Below, piece after piece: positions 1-5,737 of a stretch of 6,513 nucleotides of DNA (the first letter of the stretch is position 1; every line of letters starts with the position of its first letter). Source of the DNA: CAZNKO01 sp964573855 (GTDB lineage: Bacteria > Patescibacteriota > Patescibacteriia > UBA9934 > GWF2-40-263); contig CAZNKO010000045.1 of the NCBI GenBank assembly GCA_964573855.1, positions 1-6,513 on the forward strand, in the 5' to 3' direction. The notes under the pieces were generated by a model. The model saw only the letters and a program-made list of their open reading frames with translations, searched no databases and was not told the DNA's origin. Both the position numbers and the translations under genes were made by a program.

Positions 1-52
1 CTCAACTCACACTCAAAGAGCAGTTTTCAGGTGGCAGATTTTATACATTCCC

Positions 53-208
53 CTAAACTAATTTTGTGCAATTATATTTCAATGTAAATCCAGGAACAAG
101 CTTGTCGCGGTGCTGTTGAACTCGCTCTAAGAGGTTGCCTGTGACACCCGTATAAAGAACGATGTTACGAGGATTGGTTAAGATGTAGATGAAATATTGC
201 CGTTCCAT
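53..208 (-). pseudogene. Truncated GIY-YIG endonuclease-like gene (51 codons)
   Basis: A 51-residue reading frame begins MERQYFIYILTNPRN and continues with LYTGVTGNLLERVQQH. This matches the N-terminal half of small YhbQ/UPF0213-type GIY-YIG proteins: the first motif strand FIYIL (residues 6-10), the YIG-equivalent LYTG (18-21) and the conserved arginine of the LLERVQQH helix (R29). Family members usually have 80-100 residues. Here the frame stops with TAG right after TKLV, where homologs normally continue with a tyrosine-rich segment, a glutamate and a REKQ-type helix. I looked in all three minus frames of bases 1-52 and found no continuation, so the 3' half appears lost or replaced rather than cut by one nonsense mutation. 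The catalytic glutamate is therefore missing and the product is probably inactive. It lies 58 bp downstream of tsaC on the same strand, with a dispersed repeat in between. Family identity is fairly secure; calling it broken is an inference. Confidence 0.7.
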
Positions 209-211
209 ATT

Positions 212-264
212 AGATTCTTCGGTCGCTTCGCTCCCTCAGAATGACAAGCAGGCTCGCAATGACG
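212..264 (-). repeat. Dispersed-repeat fragments (CATTGCGAG and CATTCTGAGGGAGCGAAG types)
   Basis: On the minus strand this stretch reads as two joined fragments. The first is CGTCATTGCGAG (264-253). The second runs from GTCATTCTGAGGGAGCGAAG to an AAGAATCT end (245-212). I recognise both words from very widespread dispersed repeats in bacterial genomes and metagenome bins, whose spurious translations contain strings such as RHCE and CHSEGAKRPKNL. The fragment starts 2 bp after the tsaC stop codon and ends 3 bp before the GIY-YIG start, so it fills the whole gap. The recognition is from memory, not from a search. Confidence 0.6.
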
Positions 265-266
265 AG

Positions 267-938
267 TTAGGCGAGATGGCGGCGAGAAAGGACCGCGCTC
301 CCCTGCCGCACGATTTCGAGGCGGCGCCCGACTTCTTTCACAATGGTCGAGGGTTTCCGGCGCGGCAGGACGCCGCCGTCCAGATACAAATCCGGCTGGA
401 GCGATTGCGAATCGAGTTGCTGGCGCGCCGCAGGCACGGAATAGCAGGAGGATTCTCCAGAACGGTTTGCCGACGTGGCAACGATCGGAACGCGCAGGTC
501 GCGAGACAAGCGTGCCGCCACCGGATGCGATGACACGCGAAGGGCCACGGTCCCGTTTTCCCGGATGACCGCGCTCGAGAGGTCCGTCCCCTTTCCAGCA
601 AAGCCGCCCGCCTGCCGGACGGGCAGGGATCCGGCTCCGCCGGACTTCGCTTTCGCCACAATCGTGAGGGGTCCGGGCCAAAACTCACGCGCAAGTTCGT
701 GGAGACGAGACGAAAACTCCAGATACCGCTCGGCCATCGTGAGATCGGAGGCGATCAGCGCCACGGTTTTCCCCTCTTCTCTTCCTTTGATAGCCAGAAC
801 CCGCTCGACGGCCCGCGTGTTCGTCGCGTCTGCAGCAAGGCCATAGGCGGTCTCGGTCGGGAATACAACAACACCCCCGCGGCGGAGGGTGTCGAGCGCT
901 GATTGTATTTCTGCCTCACTGACGGCGCGCTCGCTCAT
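267..938 (-). CDS. tsaC: L-threonylcarbamoyladenylate synthase (TsaC/YrdC/Sua5 family)
   Basis: This enzyme makes threonylcarbamoyl-AMP from threonine, bicarbonate and ATP, the first step of t6A37 modification of ANN-decoding tRNAs in the cytoplasm. Numbering is from the 223-residue start MSERAV. Family motifs are in order: GGVVVFPTETAYGLAADA (21-38), IKGR (50-53), EFWPGPLTIV (85-94), NGTVALRV (128-135), the hallmark ATSANRSGE (154-162) and a closing LDGG...PSTIV segment. There is no C-terminal Sua5 domain, so it is the short TsaC form. I chose the start at 938 because its ATG overlaps the epimerase stop as ATGA, typical of translational coupling. An in-frame ATG at 956 would add six residues; neither has a strong Shine-Dalgarno site. 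Residues 104-112 (SLPVRQAGG) come from a palindromic repeat also found in prfB. The insert lies in the loop between two conserved strands and should be tolerated. The identity is firm. Confidence 0.95.
   Translation of the reverse strand: MSERAVSEAEIQSALDTLRRGGVVVFPTETAYGLAADATNTRAVERVLAIKGREEGKTVALIASDLTMAERYLEFSSRLHELAREFWPGPLTIVAKAKSGGAGSLPVRQAGGFAGKGTDLSSAVIRENGTVALRVSSHPVAARLSRDLRVPIVATSANRSGESSCYSVPAARQQLDSQSLQPDLYLDGGVLPRRKPSTIVKEVGRRLEIVRQGSAVLSRRHLA
605..629 (-). repeat. 25-bp imperfect palindrome inside tsaC (copy 1)
   Basis: On the minus strand this segment contains the core CCTGCCCGTCCGGCAGG, arms CCTGCC and GGCAGG around CGTCC. The same 25 bases occur exactly, on the opposite strand, at 3190-3214 inside prfB. 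The repeat has no stop codon in any of six frames. Here it is read as SLPVRQAG(G) within tsaC, between the LTIV strand and the TVALRV strand. I recall the LPVRQAG peptide in many CPR protein predictions. That is memory, not a search result. Confidence 0.8.
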
Positions 939-1873
939 ACCCGTTTCCGAAACCATTCGACCGTCTTTCGGAGTCCCTCATCCAACCCGACCTCTGGCCG
1001 CCACCCAAGTTCACGAGCGGCTTTGTGAGAATCAAGGGCAGAACGCAGCAATTCTCCGGGAGGCGCGGGCGCATGCCGTTCAGGAACATGGGAACCGGTT
1101 AATTTTTTCAATTTTTTAAAAACCGATACGACGTTTGTTTCTTTCCCCGTACCAATGTTGAAAATTCCAACAACATTTTTCTGCATCGCGAGCATGTTCG
1201 CGCTCACCACGTCATCCACGCAAATATAATCACGCGTCTGCTTTCCATCGCCATAAATCGTCACGGGACGATTCTTTAACATACGGCTCGTGAAAATCGC
1301 GACGACCCCCGCTTCCCCCTCAGTACTCTGACGCGGCCCATACACATTTGAGTAACGAAGAGCGACGTAGGGAACGCCGTGGACATCATTCAAGAAAGCG
1401 AAGTACATCTCGGCAGCCCGTTTTGAAATACCGTACGGCGACAGGGGCTCTGCTGGAACCATTTCTCTCCAAGGCGGACGGACATGCCCTGGATACATCG
1501 GCCCTCCGGTCGAAGAAAAAACAATTTTTTTTACGCCGGCCTTTCGAGCTTCCTGAACGAGAACGAGCGAGCCCATGATATTGGTCTCGGCGTCCTTGAG
1601 TGGATTTGAGACGGACGCCCGGAGGTCGAGATGCGCCGCGGCGTGAAAAACAATGTCCGGTCGAATGCGTTTCAAGAGGTTCGGAAACTGGGGATTCAAT
1701 AAAGAGAGTTTCGTGAAACCAGCGTTCGGATTCAAATTTTCCTTTCGTCCGGTCGAAAGGTCGTCCACGACAAAAACCTTCACGTGCCGACGGATCAAGG
1801 CATCGACGAGGTGGGAGCCGATGAAGCCGGCTCCGCCGGTGACAAGGGCGCGTTGATATTTCATAAAAGGCAT
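935..1873 (-). CDS. NAD-dependent epimerase/dehydratase (extended SDR, GalE-like)
   Basis: A 312-residue extended short-chain dehydrogenase acting on nucleotide sugars. The NAD-binding Rossmann signature VTGGAGFIGSH is at residues 11-21, the acidic nucleotide-selecting VVDDLSTG at 35-42, and HAAA at 77-80. The catalytic SS(T) is at 120-122 and YGISK (Y147, K151) is the YxxxK motif. RYSNVYGPRQ and the GDGKQTRDYICVDDVV block are typical of UDP-glucose 4-epimerases and related epimerases/dehydratases. It most likely interconverts a UDP- or GDP-sugar for surface polysaccharide, but the exact substrate cannot be read from the sequence, so I give no symbol. The start at 1873 (MPFMKYQ) is uncertain: the ATG at 1864 (MKYQRALVTGG) fits the family as well, and neither has a visible ribosome binding site. 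It lies 12 bp after the GxxExxY gene and overlaps tsaC by 4 bp, suggesting one transcript. Confidence 0.93.
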   Translation of the reverse strand: MPFMKYQRALVTGGAGFIGSHLVDALIRRHVKVFVVDDLSTGRKENLNPNAGFTKLSLLNPQFPNLLKRIRPDIVFHAAAHLDLRASVSNPLKDAETNIMGSLVLVQEARKAGVKKIVFSSTGGPMYPGHVRPPWREMVPAEPLSPYGISKRAAEMYFAFLNDVHGVPYVALRYSNVYGPRQSTEGEAGVVAIFTSRMLKNRPVTIYGDGKQTRDYICVDDVVSANMLAMQKNVVGIFNIGTGKETNVVSVFKKLKKLTGSHVPERHAPAPPGELLRSALDSHKAARELGWRPEVGLDEGLRKTVEWFRKRV

Positions 1874-1881
1874 GATTGCGG

Positions 1882-1911
1882 CGAATTACGAATCTGTACG
1901 AATATCCGAAT
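1882..1911. repeat. Left arm of ~30-bp inverted repeat flanking the GxxExxY gene
   Basis: Four CGAAT words are spaced as cgaat-t-acgaat-ctg-tacgaatat-c-cgaat. The reverse complement of 2327-2357 has the same layout (cgaat-a-acgaat-aaga-tacgaatat-a-cgaat), so 25 of about 30 positions agree. The arm encodes the last residues (DIRTDS) and stop of the GxxExxY protein and reaches to 9 bp before the epimerase start. Confidence 0.75.
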
Positions 1912-2314
1912 CATGATTCTTGTCCATATTGAGTATACGTTTCTGCCGCACGCCTTCTCGTGTGAAATTGATAAGGAGAGCGAGAACGTACCCTGTCATT
2001 TTCAAATAATTAACAACCTGTCTGATGTTTTGAGGACGAAAATAATCTCCGCATTTCAATTCGCCGACAATCTTATCTTCAAAAACGAAATCAAGATAGT
2101 ACGTTCCGGCAACCTCATCTTTGTACTTCACCGGGACATACACTTGCTCTGCGAAATGAATGCCGCGTTTTCGTAACTCATTGGCAAAGGCCCGTTGATA
2201 CGTCCGCTCCTGCATACCAGGACCTAATTCATTAAAGACCTCATACGCCGCCCCGATAATACGGTAGCTCAATTCTGGATAAAGAAGGTCATCGCGTTGT
2301 AAAGGATGCCCCAT
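1886..2314 (-). CDS. GxxExxY family protein (PD-(D/E)XK nuclease-like fold)
   Basis: This is a small GxxExxY-family protein (PDDEXK_3 type), common in CPR and other bacterial genomes and of unproven function. Numbered from the ATG at 2320, the naming motif GMQERTY is at residues 35-41, following the family helix YRIIGAAYEVFNELGPG. A nuclease-like core follows: D77 in YLDFVFEDK and E87-x-K89 in VGELKCGD, then a helix NIRQVVNYLKMTGY and the strand LALLINF. These fit the PD-(D/E)XK pattern, so DNA or RNA cleavage is possible but not shown. I prefer the second ATG (2314, MGHPLQRD; 142 residues) because a GAGGGA site lies 6 nt upstream of it and directly abuts the first ATG. The gene sits between prfB (29 bp) and an epimerase (12 bp) and is bracketed by inverted repeats, which suggests it arrived as a cassette. 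The C-terminal tail KNHDSDIRTDS is partly encoded by the repeat. Confidence 0.88.
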   Translation of the reverse strand: MGHPLQRDDLLYPELSYRIIGAAYEVFNELGPGMQERTYQRAFANELRKRGIHFAEQVYVPVKYKDEVAGTYYLDFVFEDKIVGELKCGDYFRPQNIRQVVNYLKMTGYVLALLINFTREGVRQKRILNMDKNHDSDIRTDS

Positions 2315-2320
2315 ATCCAT

Positions 2321-2326
2321 TCCCTC
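2321..2326 (-). promoter_or_regulatory. Shine-Dalgarno site GAGGGA for the GxxExxY gene
   Basis: GAGGGA on the minus strand lies 6 nt before the ATG at 2314 and directly against the ATG at 2320, so it favours the 2314 start. It is the clearest ribosome binding site in the window; most other genes here lack one. Confidence 0.55.
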
Positions 2327-2357
2327 ATTCGTATATTCGTATCTTATTCGTTATTCG
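2327..2357. repeat. Right arm of ~30-bp inverted repeat flanking the GxxExxY gene
   Basis: Four ATTCG words mirror the CGAAT words of the left arm at 1882-1911 with near-identical spacing. The arm overlaps the end of prfB: the final codons of the release factor (ACG AAT AAC GAA TAA, read as TNNE-stop) lie largely in it. The two arms bracket exactly one gene. Confidence 0.75.
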
Positions 2358-3499
2358 TCGCCTTCATGCTCTTTCCAAGCTCGTGACGCAGATACGCCTC
2401 CATGAACGGCTCGAGGTCGCCATCGAGCACGGCTTCCGCCTCCTGCGTTTCGTAATCCGTCCGATGATCCTTCACTAGTTTATACGGATGGAGCACATAC
2501 GAGCGAATCTGGTTGCCCCACTCCGCGCTTTGGTAATCGCCGCGCAGGCGCAATTTCTCGCGCCGCTGTTCCTCGATCCGGCGCTGATGAAGTTTGGCCT
2601 TCAAAATCTTCATCGCCGTGTCCTTATTCTGTTGTTGACTGCGCTCGTTCTGGCAGGACACCGTAATTTTGGTCGGCAGATGCACGATTCGGACGGCCGA
2701 ATACGTCGTGTTGACACTCTGCCCACCCTTTCCGCCTGACATGAAGGTGTCGATGCGGAGATCTTTGGGATCAATCTCCATTTCCTCAAGCTCATCAAAC
2801 TCTGGCAGGACTTCCACGAGAGCAAAACTCGTGTGCCGCATCTTTTCTGCATCAAACGGTGAGATGCGCACAAGCCGGTGCACGCCCGCCTCGGACTTGA
2901 AGTAGCCGTACGCCCAGCGGCCGACAACACGAAAGGTGATGCTTTTGAAACCCGCCTCTTCTCCGCGCGATTCGTCGAGGACTTGCACTTCCCATCCTTT
3001 CTTCTCCGCAAAACGCGTGAGCATCCGAACGAGCATGGCGGACCAATCTTGCGCCTCGGTGCCACCGGAGCCCGCATGCACGGAAACAATAGCGCTCGAG
3101 GCGTCGTAGTCGCCAGAAAAGAGGGTGGTAAATTCCAGCGTACGAAACCGCGAGGCGAGCGTCGAGAGCTTTGAGGCAATCTCGTCGTGTCCCTGCCCGT
3201 CCGGCAGGCGGGCGCCTCCGGCAGAGACATCCTTCTCTTCTTCCTGATACAGCTCCGCGAGCGCCTTCGTGTCCGTCACTTCTTTCAAGAACGCTTCCCA
3301 TGTCTCGAGTTCGGTCCGAAGGTCTGCGGCCTCCTTACTCACCTTTTTTGCGTGCGCCGTGTCGCGCCAAAAATCCGATGCAGCCATCTCGATCTCGAGG
3401 GTTTTCAATTGCGTCTTCACCCGATCCAGGTCAAAGCAACCCCCAGGTGCGGGAGGCGCGCTCGTGAAGATCGTTTAATTGTGAAAGGAGTTCTTTCAT
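2344..3499 (-). CDS. prfB: Peptide chain release factor 2, made by +1 programmed frameshift
   Basis: RF2 reads UGA and UAA stop codons in the ribosomal A site and triggers release of the finished protein. The gene is in two frames. A first ORF starts at ATG 3499 (MKELLSQLNDLHERASRTWG, then LL) and meets TGA at 3433-3431. A +1 shift at CTT TGA C then continues as DLDRVKTQLKTLEIEM to the TAA at 2344, giving about 384 residues. The first in-frame start codon of the downstream frame alone is a GTG at 3420, which is really an internal valine. In the joined protein the stop-recognition motif SPF is at 213-215 and the catalytic GGQ (GGKGGQSVN) at 258-260; the domain-2 signature HAGSGGTEAQDW is also intact. 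Residues 95-103 (GARLPDGQG) come from a 25-bp palindromic repeat in the N-terminal helical region. No Shine-Dalgarno site is visible before 3499. The family identity is certain, and the frameshift matches the known E. coli and Bacillus arrangement. Confidence 0.97.
3190..3214 (+). repeat. 25-bp imperfect palindrome inside prfB (copy 2)
   Basis: These 25 bases are identical to the reverse complement of 605-629 in tsaC. Relative to its host gene the copy is in the opposite orientation, and it is translated in a different frame, as GARLPDGQG. It falls in the N-terminal helical domain of RF2, between the EEEKD acidic stretch and the helix leading to the conserved SGDYD segment, where family members vary most in length. 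Confidence 0.8.
3430..3445 (-). promoter_or_regulatory. prfB programmed +1 frameshift (recoding) signal
   Basis: The minus strand reads TGGGGG TTG CTT TGA C. In E. coli prfB the corresponding site is AGGGGG TAT CTT TGA C. The elements match at the same spacing: a G-rich Shine-Dalgarno-like stretch, one codon, the slippery CTT, the in-frame TGA and a following C. When RF2 is scarce, TGA is read slowly and the ribosome slips +1 to read GAC, making more RF2. The TGA is codon 23 of the first ORF. The role follows from the well-studied family. Confidence 0.95.
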
Positions 3500-3511
3500 A
3501 GTTCACGAAAA

Positions 3512-3591
3512 AGGTTCGCAGGAATGGAAGGGTCACAGGTTCGCAGAACCACGATCACTGCGAACCTACGAACCTCAGAACCTGCGAACCT
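3512..3591. repeat. Nested inverted repeat of AGGTTCGCAG words before prfB
   Basis: On the plus strand AGGTTCGCAG occurs at 3512-3521 and 3537-3546, and its complement CTGCGAACCT at 3558-3567 and 3582-3591, with degenerate copies ACGAACCT and CAGAACCT between the last two. The outer pair (3512/3582) encloses the inner pair (3537/3558), which has an 11-nt loop. In the minus-strand RNA the outer stem is followed by five U (3512-3508), so it resembles an intrinsic terminator for the upstream DUF4870 gene. It ends only 8 nt before the prfB ATG. The arrangement is seen directly; the terminator role is inferred. Confidence 0.7.
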
Positions 3592-3599
3592 CTTGTTTA

Positions 3600-3974
3600 T
3601 CAAAGTTTCAACTGTTTTGCGTACTGACCAATGACCGGCACCTCCCAGAGCTCTCCGTTCAGGGCCTTCACAATACCCATGATCGAGAGGATGAGAAGCA
3701 CGATGGATCCAATAAACCACACCAGCTGCCCGAACACCGGAATGATGTTCAAGACAAACAAAATGAGCCAGGCGATCACGAGGATCAATCCCTGCTTTGC
3801 ATGATGCTGGGCATAGGGACTATCCTTTTTTCCGAGAAGCGGAATAAGGCAGAGAATGCTGAGGTACGCAATCGCGGCCATGGCCTTATTGTCGTCCACG
3901 TCTTTGGAGGCGCCATGATGAGGCGCGGGAGCGGCTGACGGCGCTGGCGCTCCTCCGGGCTGCTGTTCGTCCAT
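3600..3974 (-). CDS. DUF4870/Tic20-like small integral membrane protein
   Basis: A 124-residue protein with a disordered Pro/Ala-rich N-terminus (residues 6-22, including GGAPAPSAAPAPHHG) and then a compact membrane domain. Hydrophobic segments lie near 33-48 (IAYLSILCLIPLLG), 61-78 and 82-104. The pattern KKDSPYAQHHAKQGLIL between segments 1 and 2 and the ending ALNGELWEVPVIGQYA are characteristic of the DUF4870 (Tic20-like) family. That family's function is unknown in bacteria, and the Tic20 resemblance alone does not prove transport activity. There is no cleavable signal peptide; the N-terminus is probably cytoplasmic. Start MDEQQPGG is the first ATG after an A/T-rich repeat spacer, with no Shine-Dalgarno site. 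It lies 139 bp downstream of groEL and 100 bp upstream of prfB. Both gaps are full of repeats, so its operon membership is unclear. Confidence 0.85.
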   Translation of the reverse strand: MDEQQPGGAPAPSAAPAPHHGASKDVDDNKAMAAIAYLSILCLIPLLGKKDSPYAQHHAKQGLILVIAWLILFVLNIIPVFGQLVWFIGSIVLLILSIMGIVKALNGELWEVPVIGQYAKQLKL

Positions 3975-3977
3975 AAA

Positions 3978-4110
3978 ATTAGAAGTTGGAAGTTAGAAAT
4001 TAGAGGTTGGAATAATGAACAAACATAGAGTAGCAAAACTGGGCTAAAATGAAAAGACGGGGCATTCCAACCCCCCACCTCCCACATCCAACCTCCAACC
4101 TCCAACCTCC
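3978..4110. repeat. Low-complexity GGTTGGA/TCCAACC repeat spacer between groEL and the DUF4870 gene
   Basis: The left side (3978-4013) holds two near-identical 12-mers, TTAGAAGTTGGA (3979) and TTAGAGGTTGGA (4000). The right side (4066-4110) holds degenerate then regular 7-bp CTCCAAC units, three in tandem at 4086-4106. The two sides are complementary (AGGTTGGA against TCCAACCT) and could fold into a large loop. In the minus-strand RNA a short GGGG/CCCC hairpin (4074-4071 with 4062-4059) is followed by a U-rich stretch, a possible but weak groEL terminator. I see no gene in this 139-bp gap. Confidence 0.65.
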
Positions 4111-4113
4111 CAT

Positions 4114-5733
4114 TTAGTACATATCCATGCCGCCGTGACCCGCGGGCGCAGGCGCTTCCTTCTTTGGAATCTCGGCCACGGCCGCTTCAGTGGTGATCAC
4201 CATGATGGCAATCGAGGCCGCATTTTGGAGGGCGAAACGGGTCACCTTCGCCGGATCAATGACGCCAGAAGTAATCATGTCTTCGTACTTGTCTGTGAGG
4301 GCATTATATCCGAGAGACCCTTTCTCTTCCTTCAACCGCTCCACCACGACCGAACCGTCCTTGCCCGCGTTCATGGCGATCATCCGCATCGGCTCCTCCA
4401 AAGCGCGACGGAGAATGTCGATTCCGACCTGTTCATCGACAGCGAGCTTCAATTCCGAGAGAGCGCCAGCGGCGCGCACGAGCGCGACCCCGCCCCCGGG
4501 CACGATCCCCTCTTCGACGGCGGCCTTGGTGGCCGAGACCGCATCCTCGATGCGATGCTTCTTCTCCTTCATTTCCGTTTCGGTCGCGGCCCCGACTTTA
4601 ATAACGGCGACACCGCCCGAAAGTTTCGCAATGCGCTCCTGCAATTTTTCTTTGTCAAAATCCGAATCGGTTTGTTTCACCTGCACGCGAAGCGCCGCGA
4701 CACGATCCGACAGCGCTTTCTTCTCCCCGTGGCCGCCGATGATCGTCGTCAATTCCTTCTTCGACACGACCTTGCGCGCCTGTCCGAGGTCCGTCAGGTT
4801 TACGTTCTCAAGTTTCAATCCGAGCTCCTCAGTGATGAGCTTTCCGCCAGTCAAAATGGCGATGTCCTCGAGCATGGCCTTGCGGCGATCGCCAAACCCC
4901 GGCGCCTTGATCGCGAGCGTGTTGAAGGTGCCGCGCAGCTTGTTCAAGACAAGGGTCGGGAGCGCCTCTCCATCCACATCCTCCGCAAAAATCACGAGTT
5001 CCTTTTTGCCGGTCTGCGCCACTTTTTCCAAGATTGGCAAAATATCCTGGATCGAACTGATCTTCTTGTCCGTAATCAAGATGTGCGCGTCCTGATACTC
5101 CGCTTCCATTCGATCCGCATTGGTAATCATGTACGGCGACACGTATCCGCGGTCGAACTGCATCCCCTCCACCACTTCGACCTCAATACCGAAACTCTGC
5201 GATTCCTCGACGGTAATGACGCCGTTCTCCCCAACTTTCTTCATGGCCTCGGCGATCATCTTGCCGATCTCCGGATCGTTTGCAGAAATGGAAGCGACCT
5301 GTTCGATCTCTTCGCCCTTGATCGGCTTTGCAATCTTCTCCGTAATTTCCTTCACGATCCTCTCCACTCCTTTTTCAATACCGCGGCGGAGCGCCTGCGG
5401 ATTAGTCCCAGCCGTCACATTCCGGAGACCTTCGTGAATCAAAGACTGCGCGAGTACGGTCGCGGTTGTGGTGCCGTCACCTGCGACATCATTCGTTTTC
5501 GAAGCGACTTCCTTCACGAGTTCAGCGCCCAAATTTTCAAATTTGTCCTCCAGTTCAATTTCTTTCGCCACCGTCACGCCGTCTTTGGTCACGGTCGGCG
5601 CGCCAAAGCCGCGGTCCAAAATGACGTTCCGACCCTTCGGCCCGAGGGTGATCTTCACGGCATTCGCAAGTTTATCCACGCCGCGCTTCAGCGCAGCACG
5701 CGCCTCCTCGTTGAAAATAATTTGTTTTGCCAT
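4114..5733 (-). CDS. groL: 60-kDa chaperonin GroEL
   Basis: GroEL is the double-ring cytoplasmic chaperonin that encloses unfolded proteins with the GroES lid and folds them with ATP. The 539 residues are near the usual 540-550 and run from MAKQIIFNEEARAAL to a short tail ending GHGGMDMY, which lacks a long GGM repeat. The nucleotide-binding residues are in place: TLGPKGRNV (29-37), DGVTVA (51-56), GDGTT (85-89, with the Asp equivalent to E. coli D87 at 86), the catalytic aspartate D397 in EDAVSATKAAVEEG, and VPGGGVALVRA (411-421). The substrate-binding apical domain lies roughly between 190 and 375. The start is 4 bp after the groES stop; GGTGAT lies 11 nt upstream of the ATG and could be a weak ribosome binding site. 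It is surely co-transcribed with groES and under the same CIRCE control. Nothing in the protein looks damaged. Confidence 0.98.
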   Translation of the reverse strand: MAKQIIFNEEARAALKRGVDKLANAVKITLGPKGRNVILDRGFGAPTVTKDGVTVAKEIELEDKFENLGAELVKEVASKTNDVAGDGTTTATVLAQSLIHEGLRNVTAGTNPQALRRGIEKGVERIVKEITEKIAKPIKGEEIEQVASISANDPEIGKMIAEAMKKVGENGVITVEESQSFGIEVEVVEGMQFDRGYVSPYMITNADRMEAEYQDAHILITDKKISSIQDILPILEKVAQTGKKELVIFAEDVDGEALPTLVLNKLRGTFNTLAIKAPGFGDRRKAMLEDIAILTGGKLITEELGLKLENVNLTDLGQARKVVSKKELTTIIGGHGEKKALSDRVAALRVQVKQTDSDFDKEKLQERIAKLSGGVAVIKVGAATETEMKEKKHRIEDAVSATKAAVEEGIVPGGGVALVRAAGALSELKLAVDEQVGIDILRRALEEPMRMIAMNAGKDGSVVVERLKEEKGSLGYNALTDKYEDMITSGVIDPAKVTRFALQNAASIAIMVITTEAAVAEIPKKEAPAPAGHGGMDMY

Positions 5734-5737
5734 ATGA

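Noticed and set aside
189..533. 114-codon plus-strand open frame
   Set aside because: It overlaps tsaC and the dispersed repeat antisense; its start lies inside the GIY-YIG fragment and no family is recognisable.
2610..3230. Long alternate-frame minus-strand ORF inside prfB
   Set aside because: It is a frame shadow of RF2; the translation has no motif, while the RF2 frame contains SPF and GGQ.
3418..3420. GTG at 3420 as the prfB start
   Set aside because: It would omit the conserved N-terminal helix; the upstream ORF with CTT TGA C restores the full RF2 N-terminus.
3512..3591. Possible CRISPR array from repeated AGGTTCGCAG/CTGCGAACCT words
   Set aside because: Repeats are only 10 bp, in both orientations and irregularly spaced, with no uniform spacers and no cas genes nearby.
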